From Pseudonocardia sediminis (GTDB lineage Bacteria; Actinomycetota; Actinomycetes; Mycobacteriales; Pseudonocardiaceae), in assembly GCF_004217185.1 (NCBI RefSeq), contig NZ_SHKL01000001.1, positions 3,036,001 to 3,100,000 on the forward strand: a stretch of 64,000 nucleotides of DNA, given 5' to 3'. Each line of letters opens with the position of its first letter. Position 1 is the stretch's first letter. The notes under the pieces were generated by a model. The model searched no databases, was not told the DNA's origin, and worked only from the letters and a program-made list of their open reading frames with translations. Below are positions 8,120-16,084 of this stretch, piece after piece. The position numbers and the translations under genes were made by a program.

Positions 8120-9661
8120 TCAGCCGACCGGTGCGCCGGAGCTGCTCGTCGGGACCTCGAGCGAGGAGCTCGGGGCCGACGACGAGGACGGGGCGACCGG
8201 GGCGATCGGCTCGATCGTGCCGGGCAGGGTCGACGGGACCGGGGCCTCGCTCGCCTCGACCGGCGTCACGGTCGACTGGTCGAGCGTGAACGACGACCCG
8301 TTCCAGTCCCAGGTCCAGGTCTGCGACAGCGTCGGCGTGGTCGTGTCGGCCGGGGCGAAGACGTCCATGCCGGTCTGCAGCGAGCCGGGCGACAGGGTGA
8401 ACGTCGACGGGTCGAACCGCGGGGTGACCGTGCTGCCGGCGGGTGCCTGCGGCGAGCCGAGCGAGCCGAGCTGCGTGCCGTCGGAGCCGAAGACCTGCAC
8501 GTCCTGGATGGGTTCGCCCGACCCCGACCCCGTACCGGAGGCGCACTCCAGCAGCACCGCGGTGTCGTCCTTCCCGTCGCTGGTCAGGTCGGCCGCGGAG
8601 GTCGCGGCGACCGTGGCGGGGGTGCCACCGGAGGCGCCGTCGGGGGCCAGGGCCGGACCGGAGGTGTCGCAGACGAAGCGCGCGGTGCTCGGGTCGAACG
8701 GCACGGCCGGGTCGCCGGAGGTGGTGGACGGGTCCGAGGAGGAGCCGGAGTCCCGGGAGGTGCTGGGACCGGACGAGGTGCCGGGGTCGCCGCCGGTGGA
8801 CGGACGGCCGTCGAACCCGCCGCCGGTGAACGTCTCCGGCGAGTAGGTGGAGTCGCCGTCACGGGTGCCGTCGGAGCGGCTCGGGCGGGTGAAGGGGCGA
8901 CGCTCCCACGGGTCGACGAGGGTGTAGTCGTTGATGATCGTGGTGCTGGTCTGCACGACCGTCACGTTGGTCTGGTTGAACGACACCCAGGTCGGGCCGA
9001 CGTAGATCGGGGACGTGAGCAGCGTCGGCGCGGTCAGCGGGTTGCCGCAGGCGCAGCGCACGACCGGCGAGCCGTAGACGTCGACGAACACCGCGGACCC
9101 GGCCTGCAGCACCGAACTCATGACCGTCGCCCGCCCGGAGGCGTAGCCGTGGTTGGTGACGAGAGTGTCGGCGCGCAGCACGACCGGGGTCAGACCGGAG
9201 ACGTAGTCGGCGATCTCCGCGGTCCGGATCCCGAGGACGCCGGCCCAGGCCGCCGCCTCGCCGGGGTGCGACTCCAGGAAGCGGACGAGCTTCGCCCCGT
9301 CGCAGGCACTGTCGTCGCGGGTACCGCCGTAGAGGCCTGCGGTGTCGGCGCGGAACGTGCCGCCGGTGCCGGTCGGGGCGGTGACGCCGGTGGCGTCGGT
9401 GCCGACGGCGGGCATGAACGGGTTCGCCCCGGCGGTGGCGACCGGCTCGCGGGTCACCTCGGACGCCGACGCGGTCCCGGGAAGCAGCGCCAGCACGATC
9501 ACGACGCCGAGCCCGAGGACGAGCACCATCGCGGTGGCGATCACGGCGATCGCCCACCGCGGGGCGCCGCGCCGCGGAGGCGGCGGCCAGGGCGCGTTCT
9601 GGTACCCGTACTGCGGGCCGTACGGAGCTCCGCCCTGTCCCTGGTGCCACTGCGTCGTCAT
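8120..9661 (-). CDS. Membrane-anchored DUF6777-like protein
   Basis: 513-residue protein of unknown function. The N-terminus is rich in Gly, Tyr, Gln and Pro (about residues 1-32), followed by one membrane segment at about 35-61. The outer part has a conserved-looking domain up to about residue 270, with a CACGNPLTAP motif that I associate with the actinobacterial DUF6777 family. A long Ser/Thr/Gly/Asp linker follows, then a second small region and a Ser-rich tail. ATG at 9661 is chosen because the protein then begins with the usual hydrophilic head; the open frame continues upstream to 10108 but that part is antisense to the next gene. Only surface exposure can be inferred. Confidence 0.78.
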   Translation of the reverse strand: MTTQWHQGQGGAPYGPQYGYQNAPWPPPPRRGAPRWAIAVIATAMVLVLGLGVVIVLALLPGTASASEVTREPVATAGANPFMPAVGTDATGVTAPTGTGGTFRADTAGLYGGTRDDSACDGAKLVRFLESHPGEAAAWAGVLGIRTAEIADYVSGLTPVVLRADTLVTNHGYASGRATVMSSVLQAGSAVFVDVYGSPVVRCACGNPLTAPTLLTSPIYVGPTWVSFNQTNVTVVQTSTTIINDYTLVDPWERRPFTRPSRSDGTRDGDSTYSPETFTGGGFDGRPSTGGDPGTSSGPSTSRDSGSSSDPSTTSGDPAVPFDPSTARFVCDTSGPALAPDGASGGTPATVAATSAADLTSDGKDDTAVLLECASGTGSGSGEPIQDVQVFGSDGTQLGSLGSPQAPAGSTVTPRFDPSTFTLSPGSLQTGMDVFAPADTTTPTLSQTWTWDWNGSSFTLDQSTVTPVEASEAPVPSTLPGTIEPIAPVAPSSSSAPSSSLEVPTSSSGAPVG

Positions 9662-9741
9662 GTTGGGATCCCGTTCTGCCGCTGCGGTGTTCGTCCCGGC
9701 GGGTCCCGCCGGTGGTGTCACCTCGCGTTTCGCAGACGGAC

Positions 9742-9772
9742 CAATTTGCATTACCCCCTCTGGTCTAAATTG
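9742..9772. promoter_or_regulatory. AT-rich divergent promoter region with CAATTT/AAATTG repeat
   Basis: Between the divergent genes starting at 9661 and 9861 there is an AT-rich island. CAATTT (9742-9747) and AAATTG (9767-9772) form an inverted repeat with a 19-base gap. Possible -35 TTGCAT and -10 TAAATT elements lie inside it with a short spacer. It is a plausible operator/promoter, but no regulator can be named. Confidence 0.25.
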
Positions 9773-9860
9773 ATGACGAGACCGGCGCCCTCGCGTGACA
9801 GCGGTGCTGTCGCATAGGTTCGACGACGTACTGCAGGCGACGTGAGGTCGGAGTTCGACG

Positions 9861-11072
9861 ATGAGCCCAGGAACGTCCACAACCACCTCCGACGCGTTGC
9901 GCGTCGAGGAGGCCGCACGGAAGGTCGTCGCCGAGCACGACCCCCGGTCGGTGCCCAGCGAGGAGCTGCTCGGCGCGCTGTTCGACGCGGGGCTGGCCTG
10001 GGTCAGCTTCCCGGAGGGACTCGGCGGGCTCGGACTGTCGCGGGGCCTGCAGTCCATCGTGGACGGCATCGTCGTCGACGCCGGCGGGCCGCGCGGCTTC
10101 GCGCTCAACCCGATCGGCTACGGCATGGGCGCCCCGACCGTCGTCGAGTACGCGCAGAGCACCGAGCAGGCCCGCGACTGGCTCCGCCCGCTCGCGACCT
10201 GCGAGGACATCTGGTGCCAGCTCTTCAGCGAGCCCGGCGCCGGCTCCGACGTCGCCGGGCTGGCGACCACGGCCGTCCGCGACGGCGACGAGTGGGTGCT
10301 CAACGGCCAGAAGGTCTGGACGACGCTGGCGCACGTCTCGCGCTGGGGCATGGTCGTCGCCCGGACCGACCCGGACCAGCCCAAGCACCGCGGGCTGACC
10401 TACTTCGTGCTCGACATGCACCAGCCCGGCGTCGACGTGCGCCCGCTGCGGCAGATGACCGGGCAGGCCGAGTTCAACGAGGTCTACCTCAACGACGCCC
10501 GGATCCCGGACGCCAACCGGCTCGGCGAGGTCGGTGCGGGGTGGAAGGTCGCGATCACCACGCTGATGAACGAGCGCACTGCGATCGGCGGTGTCGCCGG
10601 CAAGCGCGGGACCGGCCCGATCGCCGAGGCGCTCGGCCTCTGGTCGGCGATGCCCGAGCGGCGCACCCCCGTGCTGCGTGACCGTCTCTCGGCCCTCTGG
10701 ACGAAGACCGAGGCGCACCGGCTGACCCTGGCCCGCGCCCGCCGCACCGCGACGAAAGGTCAGCCCGGCCCGGAGGGCTCGGTGTCCAAGCTGGTCGCGG
10801 CCGAGCTCAACCAGGACGTCTACGAGTTCTGCATGGACCTGCTCGGCCCGGAGGCCCTGCTCTACGACGACTACACGTTGCGCCGCGCCGACCGGATCGG
10901 TCACGACCCCGGCGCGACCCTGCAGCAGCGCTTCCTGCGCTCGCGCGCGAACACCATCGAGGGCGGCACGTCCGAGGTGATGCGCAACATCCTCGGCGAA
11001 CGCGTGCTGGGCCTGCCCGGCGACATGCGTGCCGACTCCGACCGACCCTGGCGCGAGGTGCCCCGTGGCTGA
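9861..11072 (+). CDS. Acyl-CoA dehydrogenase, alpha-type partner
   Basis: 403-residue FAD-dependent acyl-CoA dehydrogenase of the FadE type. The FAD/substrate motif is visible as SEPGAGSD in the first third, and the C-terminal signature as TIEGGTSEVMRNILGERVLG. It would introduce an alpha-beta double bond in an acyl-CoA. The next gene encodes a second, different acyl-CoA dehydrogenase and starts eight bases before this stop. Such pairs (for example FadE28-FadE29 and FadE26-FadE27 of Mycobacterium) form alpha2beta2 heterotetramers that act on steroid side chains or branched substrates. The substrate here is unknown; the heteromeric arrangement is inferred from gene overlap. Confidence 0.88.
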   Translation: MSPGTSTTTSDALRVEEAARKVVAEHDPRSVPSEELLGALFDAGLAWVSFPEGLGGLGLSRGLQSIVDGIVVDAGGPRGFALNPIGYGMGAPTVVEYAQSTEQARDWLRPLATCEDIWCQLFSEPGAGSDVAGLATTAVRDGDEWVLNGQKVWTTLAHVSRWGMVVARTDPDQPKHRGLTYFVLDMHQPGVDVRPLRQMTGQAEFNEVYLNDARIPDANRLGEVGAGWKVAITTLMNERTAIGGVAGKRGTGPIAEALGLWSAMPERRTPVLRDRLSALWTKTEAHRLTLARARRTATKGQPGPEGSVSKLVAAELNQDVYEFCMDLLGPEALLYDDYTLRRADRIGHDPGATLQQRFLRSRANTIEGGTSEVMRNILGERVLGLPGDMRADSDRPWREVPRG

Positions 11073-12324
11073 GAACGACGACGACAAGACCCCCTCCGTC
11101 CCGGCGAGCGGCGACGAGCCGGTGCGCCCCGCCGTGCCCGAGGAGCCCACGGTGCAGGCGACCGTGCCGTCGACCCCGGAGTTCGACTTCTCCGCCGAGC
11201 AGAACGAGCTGCGCACGGGCCTGCGCCGGTTCGTCGAACGGCAGAGCGACGAGGCGACCGTGCGCCGCCTGATCGAGACCGACCTCGGCTACGACCGCGC
11301 GCTGTGGGGCCGTCTCGGCTCCGAGCTGGGCGCTCTCGCGCTGGCCGTGCCGGAGGACCTCGGCGGCGCCGGGGCCGGGCTGGTGGACCAGGCGATCGCG
11401 GCCGAGGAGCTGGGCGCGGCGCTGTTCTGCGGCCCGCTGCTGGGCACCGTCGGGCTGGCGATCCCGGCCCTGGTCGCGGCACCCGCCGGCCCGGTGCGCG
11501 ACGAGCTGCTGCCCGCGCTGGCCGAGGGCACCCGCACCGCGGCGTTCGTCGGTGCGCTGTTCGCGCCCTACGACCCGTCCGCGACGACGATCGCGTCCAG
11601 TGGTGCGGGGGAGCGGACGACGCTCTCGGGCACCGTCGAGCAGGTCCCGGACGCCGGTGCGGCCGACGTCCTGCTCGTCGCCGCATCGGGCCCGGACGGC
11701 CCGGTACTGGTCGCGGTGGAGTCCGCCGACGCCCGGATCACCGTGCGCGGGTCGCTGGACCTGACCCGCCGGCATGCCCGCGTCGACCTCGACGGGGCCC
11801 AGGGCCGGGTGGTCGCCTCCGGTGCCGGAGCCGACCGCGCGATCCGGCACGCCTACGCCGTCGCCGGGGTGCTGCTCGCCGCCGAGCAGGTCGGGATCGC
11901 CCAGCACCTGCTCGACATCACCGTCGCCTACGCGAAGGAGCGGCTGCAGTTCGGCCGTCCGATCGGGTCGTTCCAGGCGGTCAAGCACCGCTGCGCGGAC
12001 ATGCTGGTCGCGGTGGAGCACGCCCGCTCGACGGCCTACCACGCGGCCTGGGCGGTGCAGGACCCGTCGCTCGACGACCCGGAGCTGGCCGTCGCGATCG
12101 CGCAGTCGACGTGCTCGGAGGCCTGCTACCGGATCGCCGCGGACGCGATCCAGATGCACGGCGGCATCGGGTTCACCTGGGAGCACCAGGCGCACCTGTA
12201 CTACAAGCGCGCCATCGCCGACGCCGCCCTGCTGGGCAGCGCGGAGGCCTACCGCGAGGTCGTGTCGTCGCGCGTGCTGGACGCGCTCGGCGACGTGCGC
12301 GCGCCCGTGGTCGCCACCGGCTGA
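11065..12324 (+). CDS. Acyl-CoA dehydrogenase, beta-type partner
   Basis: 419-residue acyl-CoA dehydrogenase family protein. After a hydrophilic head of about 40 residues, the middle carries VPEDLGGAGAG. The C-terminus has QFGRPIGSFQ and the MHGGIGFTWEHQAHLYYKRA segment typical of the second partner in mycobacterial-type FadE heteromers. GTG at 11065 is chosen as start because it overlaps the upstream stop by eight bases; the frame is also open from an ATG at 11029 inside the preceding gene. The pair is best read as one bicistronic enzyme of unknown acyl-CoA substrate. Confidence 0.87.
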   Translation: MAENDDDKTPSVPASGDEPVRPAVPEEPTVQATVPSTPEFDFSAEQNELRTGLRRFVERQSDEATVRRLIETDLGYDRALWGRLGSELGALALAVPEDLGGAGAGLVDQAIAAEELGAALFCGPLLGTVGLAIPALVAAPAGPVRDELLPALAEGTRTAAFVGALFAPYDPSATTIASSGAGERTTLSGTVEQVPDAGAADVLLVAASGPDGPVLVAVESADARITVRGSLDLTRRHARVDLDGAQGRVVASGAGADRAIRHAYAVAGVLLAAEQVGIAQHLLDITVAYAKERLQFGRPIGSFQAVKHRCADMLVAVEHARSTAYHAAWAVQDPSLDDPELAVAIAQSTCSEACYRIAADAIQMHGGIGFTWEHQAHLYYKRAIADAALLGSAEAYREVVSSRVLDALGDVRAPVVATG

Positions 12325-12408
12325 GCCCACACCGTCACGGACGGGTGAGGTGCCGGGTCGGTCCGCGTGTCGGGCGCGCGCGGGCCGACCCCAGCTGTTC
12401 ATGATCGG

Positions 12409-12430
12409 GCCCACCGGAGGTTCACCGCCG
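12409..12430 (+). promoter_or_regulatory. PHO-box-like 11-bp direct repeat upstream of PhoX
   Basis: GCCCACCGGAG (12409-12419) is followed in phase by GTTCACCGCCG (12420-12430). PhoP boxes of streptomycetes are tandem 11-base units built around GTTCACC; the second unit matches that heptamer exactly and the first at five of seven positions. It lies about 70 bases before the PhoX gene, where phosphate control would be expected. Confidence 0.4.
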
Positions 12431-12498
12431 GGAGGCCGGGCGTTCGGCCGGGTGGGGTGGAGTCACGCGTCGCCTCCGATTCACCCGAAAGAGGACGC

Positions 12499-13971
12499 AT
12501 GACCTCCCTGCACGATCGGTCCGGTTCCACCACACCGGACACCACCACCACTCCGGACACGACGGCGTCGGGCACCACGCGCCGCAATGTCCTGCGCGCC
12601 TCCGCCGTCGCCGGCATGGGTATCGCCATCGCCGGCAGCATCGACGCGATCGCCGGGACGACGGCGTCCGCGTCACCCACCCGGGCCCCGGCCGGCTACG
12701 GCCCGCTGGTCGACGACCCGAAGAACGTCCTGGCCCTGCCGGCGGGCTTCGCCTACACCGTCGTCGCCCAGGCGGGCGTCACGAAGCTCACCGACGGCGG
12801 CGAGCCGACCCCCAGCGACACCGACGGCACCGCCTGCTTCCCTGACCGCGGCGGGTTCGTGCTGGTCAACAACCACGAGATCGGCGGCGACGAGCCGCAC
12901 CGGGTCCCCACCCGCGACGGGCTCACCTACGACCCGGGCGCCGGCGGCGGCACCACCAACATCACCGTCGACCGCTCCGGGAAGCGGACCGGCGAGTACG
13001 TCAGCGTCGCCGGGACGCACAACAACTGCGCGGGCGGCGAGACTCCCTGGGGCACGTGGCTCACGTGCGAGGAGACCGAGGCCAAGGCCGGCGGCGCGCT
13101 CACGAAGGACCACGGGTTCGTCTTCGAGGTCAGCCCGGTCGGCGCCGAGAACAAGGGCAACAGCCCCGTCCCGCTGAAGTTCCTCGGCCGGTTCTCGCAC
13201 GAGGCCGTCGCCGTCGACCCGCGCACGAAGTCGATCTACCTGACCGAGGACGCGTCCGGCCCGAACGGCCTGCTCTACCGCTGGGAGCCGCCGAAGGGCT
13301 TCCGCGGCCGCAAGTGGGAGCTCAAGAACCTCGCCGAGACCGTCGGCGACACCGCGGGCACCCTGCAGGCGATGCGCTGCCTGCGCGGCAGCCAGCACGT
13401 CCGCGACCTGTCCGAGGCCACCCAGCCGGGCACGCGCTACAGCGTCGAGTGGGTCGACGTGCCGGACCGCCTCGCCGCGTCGACGTCGACCCGCAAGCAG
13501 CTGCCCGAGGACCGCGTCACCCGCGCCCGCAAGTTCGAGGGCGCCTGGTGGGGCGACGGCGGCGCCTACATCGTCTCCAGCTACGCCCGCCTCGACGACG
13601 GCAGCAAGAACGCCCACGACGGCCAGATCTGGTTCTACGAGCCCGCGCGCAGGCAGATCACCCTCAAGACCATCTTCACGGTGAACGAGGACCCGGACTC
13701 CGACGGCACGAACTTCGACGGGCCGGACAACATCACCGTCTCGCCGTACGGCGGGGTCGTGGTCTCCGAGGACGGCGAGGGCGTGCAGCACCTCGTCGGC
13801 GTCACCGACCAGGGGAAGTCCTACGCCCTGGCGCGCAACGACCTCAACGACAGCGAGTTCGCCGGACCCACGTTCTCCACCGACGGGAAGATCCTCTTCG
13901 CCGGTATCCAGACGCCGGGCTACGTCCTGGCGATCACCGGCCGCTGGCGCCGGCCCGGCACACCGCGCTGA
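12499..13971 (+). CDS. Tat-exported PhoX-family phosphatase (DUF839)
   Basis: 490-residue exported protein of the PhoX/DUF839 family: calcium- and iron-dependent alkaline phosphatases with a beta-propeller fold. The N-terminus holds a twin-arginine signal (TTRRNVLRAS, Arg28-Arg29) followed by a hydrophobic alanine-rich segment ending near residue 57. Mature-domain landmarks include VNNHEIGGDEP, THNNCAGGETPWGTWLTCEE, RFSHEAVAVDP and the C-terminal FDGPDNITVSPYGG region. The start has GAAAGAGG upstream. A PHO-box-like repeat before the gene fits phosphate-starvation control, and a hairpin follows the stop. Phosphatase activity is inferred from the family; some DUF839 members have no tested activity. 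Confidence 0.88.
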   Translation: MTSLHDRSGSTTPDTTTTPDTTASGTTRRNVLRASAVAGMGIAIAGSIDAIAGTTASASPTRAPAGYGPLVDDPKNVLALPAGFAYTVVAQAGVTKLTDGGEPTPSDTDGTACFPDRGGFVLVNNHEIGGDEPHRVPTRDGLTYDPGAGGGTTNITVDRSGKRTGEYVSVAGTHNNCAGGETPWGTWLTCEETEAKAGGALTKDHGFVFEVSPVGAENKGNSPVPLKFLGRFSHEAVAVDPRTKSIYLTEDASGPNGLLYRWEPPKGFRGRKWELKNLAETVGDTAGTLQAMRCLRGSQHVRDLSEATQPGTRYSVEWVDVPDRLAASTSTRKQLPEDRVTRARKFEGAWWGDGGAYIVSSYARLDDGSKNAHDGQIWFYEPARRQITLKTIFTVNEDPDSDGTNFDGPDNITVSPYGGVVVSEDGEGVQHLVGVTDQGKSYALARNDLNDSEFAGPTFSTDGKILFAGIQTPGYVLAITGRWRRPGTPR

Positions 13972-13978
13972 CACACCC

Positions 13979-14018
13979 GTGCGCGGATATCACCGCTCCG
14001 GCAGCGATATCCGCGCAC
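13979..14018 (+). terminator. Hairpin after the PhoX gene
   Basis: GTGCGCGGATATC (13979-13991) and its exact reverse complement (14006-14018) flank a 14-base loop, seven bases after the stop. There is no T tract, which is common for actinobacterial terminators. Confidence 0.6.
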
Positions 14019-14040
14019 GACCGTGCCCTACCGTGGACGG

Positions 14041-14178
14041 GTGGCAGCACCGGACGACGAGGGCGGTGACCCGGCCTGCTGGTCGAGCCGGGTCTGCCCC
14101 GAGTGCGGGCTGTTCGCGGTCGAGGATCCGCCGACGGTGTGTGAGCGATGTGGCGAGGCGATCCCGGCGCCGCCGTGA
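14041..14178 (+). CDS. 45-residue zinc-ribbon protein
   Basis: A short frame from GTG to TGA encodes 45 residues with two CxxC knuckles, CPECG and CERCG, spaced 13 residues apart, plus one extra cysteine near the N-terminus (DPACWS). This is a minimal zinc ribbon; the tail is proline-rich (IPAPP). It lies between the terminator hairpin of the PhoX gene and the start of the large acyl-CoA dehydrogenase, 12 bases before the latter, so it is probably the first gene of that operon. No clear Shine-Dalgarno is seen. Function is unknown; regulation of, or metal binding near, the downstream enzyme is a guess. The paired CxxC spacing and intact frame make chance unlikely. Confidence 0.6.
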   Translation: MAAPDDEGGDPACWSSRVCPECGLFAVEDPPTVCERCGEAIPAPP

Positions 14179-14190
14179 CATCGTTGAGGG

Positions 14191-15972
14191 GTGCGTTCGC
14201 TGCTGCTCTCCCGTCGTGACCTGGACTTCCTGCTCTACGAGTGGCTCGACGTCGAGTCGCTGACCAAGCGGGAACGCTTCGCCGAGCACGGCCGCGACAC
14301 GTTCGACGCCGCGCTCGACCTGGCCACCGACGTCGCCACCGAGCACTTCGCCACCCACCGCAAGATCTCCGACTCGGCCGAGCCGACGTTCGACGGCGAG
14401 ACGGTGACGATCCCGTCCGAGGTCAAGGCCGCGCTCGAGGTGTTCGCCGAGACCGGGATCGTCGGTGCCGGGATGGACTCCTCGGTCGGCGGGCTTCAGA
14501 TGCCGGCCGTCGTCGCGCAGGCGTGCTTCGCCTGGTTCCACGCCGCCAACGTCGGCACCGCGGCCTACCCGTTCCTGACCATCGCCGCGGCGAACCTGCT
14601 GCGCGCGCACGGGACCCCGGAGCAGATCGAGACCTGGGTGACGCCCATGGTCGAGGGCCGCTACTTCGGCACGATGTGCCTGTCCGAGCCGCAGGCCGGG
14701 TCGTCGCTGGCCGACGTCACCACCCGCGCCGAGCCCCGCGACGACGGCACCCACCGGCTGACCGGCAACAAGATGTGGATCTCCGGCGGAGAGCACGACC
14801 TGAGCGAGAACATCGTGCACCTGGTGCTGGCCAAGATCCCCGGCGGACCGGCCGGGGTGAAGGGCATCTCGCTGTTCGTCGTCCCCAGGATCTTGGAGAA
14901 CGGGGAGCGCAACGACGTCGCGCTGGCCGGGCTGAACCACAAGATGGGCTACCGCGGCACCGTCAACACGCTGCTGAACTTCGGTGAGGGACGCTCGACG
15001 CCGGGTGGCGAGCCGGGCGCGGTCGGGTACCTCGTCGGCGAGCCCCACCGGGGCCTGTCCTACATGTTCCACATGATGAACGAGGCCCGCGTCGGGGTCG
15101 GGGCGGGCGCCACCGCGCTCGGCTACGCCGGGTACCTCACCGCCCTCGACTACGCCCGTACCCGTCCGCAGGGCCGCCTCGCCGGGGCCAAGGACCCGAC
15201 GTCGCCGCAGGTGCCGATCATCGCCCACGCCGACGTCCGGCGGATGCTGCTCGCGGCGAAGTCCTACGTCGAGGGCGCCCTGGCGCTGAACCTGTACTGC
15301 GGGCGGCTGCTCGACGAGGAGACGACCGGCGAGACCGACGACGACCGGTCCCGGGCCAACCTCCTGCTCGAGGTGCTGACCCCGGTCGCGAAGAGCTGGC
15401 CGTCGCAGTGGTGCCTGGCCGCGAACGACCTGGCCATCCAGATCCTCGGCGGCTACGGCTACACCCGCGAGTACGACGTCGAGCAGCTCTACCGCGACAA
15501 CCGGCTCAACGCCATCCACGAGGGCACGCACGGCATCCAGGGCCTGGACCTGCTGGGACGCAAGGTGGTCATGTCCGGGGGCGCCGGGCTGGAGCTGCTC
15601 ACCACGACGATCGGCGAGACGGTCGCCCGCGCCCGGGGCGCCGGCGGCGAGTCCGAGGAGCTGGCCGGGGCCCTCGACGCCGCCGTGGCGCGGGTCGGCG
15701 AGGTCACCGCGGCGCTGTGGGCGGCCGGGGACCCGGCCGTCACGCTGGCGAACTCCTCGGTCTACCTGGAGGCCGTCGGGCACGTCGTCGTCGCGTGGAT
15801 GTGGGTGGAGCAGTTCCTGGCCGCGGACGGTCACGACGGCGACTTCTACGACGGCAAGCGCGCCGCCGCCCGCTACTTCCTGCGGTACGAACTTCCGAAG
15901 GTCGGCCCGCAGCTGGACCTGCTGGCGTCCCTGGACCGCACCACCCTCGACGTCCGCGACGAGTGGTTCTGA
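14191..15972 (+). CDS. Large acyl-CoA dehydrogenase, FadE5/DmdC type
   Basis: 593-residue acyl-CoA dehydrogenase with the N- and C-terminal extensions found in FadE5 of Mycobacterium and in DmdC-like 3-methylmercaptopropionyl-CoA dehydrogenases. Motifs: CLSEPQAGSSLAD for FAD/substrate contact, TGNKMWISGGEHD in the beta domain, MNEARVGVGAGATALGYAGY in the helical domain and AIHEGTHGIQGLDLLGRK near the catalytic Glu. A roughly 130-residue C-terminal alpha domain follows. It starts with GTG at 14191, 12 bases after the small zinc-ribbon gene. It probably oxidises medium- to long-chain acyl-CoA. Convergent with the MFS gene, with a hairpin at 16044-16075 between them. Confidence 0.88.
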   Translation: MRSLLLSRRDLDFLLYEWLDVESLTKRERFAEHGRDTFDAALDLATDVATEHFATHRKISDSAEPTFDGETVTIPSEVKAALEVFAETGIVGAGMDSSVGGLQMPAVVAQACFAWFHAANVGTAAYPFLTIAAANLLRAHGTPEQIETWVTPMVEGRYFGTMCLSEPQAGSSLADVTTRAEPRDDGTHRLTGNKMWISGGEHDLSENIVHLVLAKIPGGPAGVKGISLFVVPRILENGERNDVALAGLNHKMGYRGTVNTLLNFGEGRSTPGGEPGAVGYLVGEPHRGLSYMFHMMNEARVGVGAGATALGYAGYLTALDYARTRPQGRLAGAKDPTSPQVPIIAHADVRRMLLAAKSYVEGALALNLYCGRLLDEETTGETDDDRSRANLLLEVLTPVAKSWPSQWCLAANDLAIQILGGYGYTREYDVEQLYRDNRLNAIHEGTHGIQGLDLLGRKVVMSGGAGLELLTTTIGETVARARGAGGESEELAGALDAAVARVGEVTAALWAAGDPAVTLANSSVYLEAVGHVVVAWMWVEQFLAADGHDGDFYDGKRAAARYFLRYELPKVGPQLDLLASLDRTTLDVRDEWF

Positions 15973-16017
15973 CCCCGGCCCCGATCACCCCGGCCCCGAT
16001 CACCCCTGCGCTGGTCA
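15973..16017 (+). repeat. Three tandem 15-bp units after the FadE5-like gene
   Basis: CCCCGGCCCCGATCA occurs at 15973-15987 and 15988-16002. A degenerate third unit (10 of 15 bases) lies at 16003-16017. It begins immediately after the stop codon and is probably slippage-generated sequence rather than a regulatory site. Confidence 0.7.
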
Positions 16018-16043
16018 CCCGGCGCGATCCGCACCCCTGACCG

Positions 16044-16075
16044 CGATCCGCACCCCGTGCAGCGGGTGCGGATCG
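16044..16075. terminator. Bidirectional hairpin between convergent genes
   Basis: CGATCCGCACCC (16044-16055) and its exact reverse complement (16064-16075) enclose an eight-base loop. The hairpin sits just before the MFS stop and 70 bases after the FadE5-like stop, so it can serve both strands. Confidence 0.6.
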
Positions 16076-16084
16076 TCGGTGCGG

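Noticed and set aside
9662..10108. Upstream extension of the DUF6777-like frame
   Set aside because: It runs antisense into the acyl-CoA dehydrogenase gene and past the AT-rich promoter region; ATG at 9661 gives the expected N-terminus.
12397..12408. GTTCATGATCGG as a third PHO-box unit
   Set aside because: It is one base out of the 11-base phase of the two following units and lacks the ACC end.
15973..16017. Tandem 15-bp units as a regulatory array
   Set aside because: They lie directly after a stop codon and before a terminator hairpin, where a transcription factor array has no obvious target.
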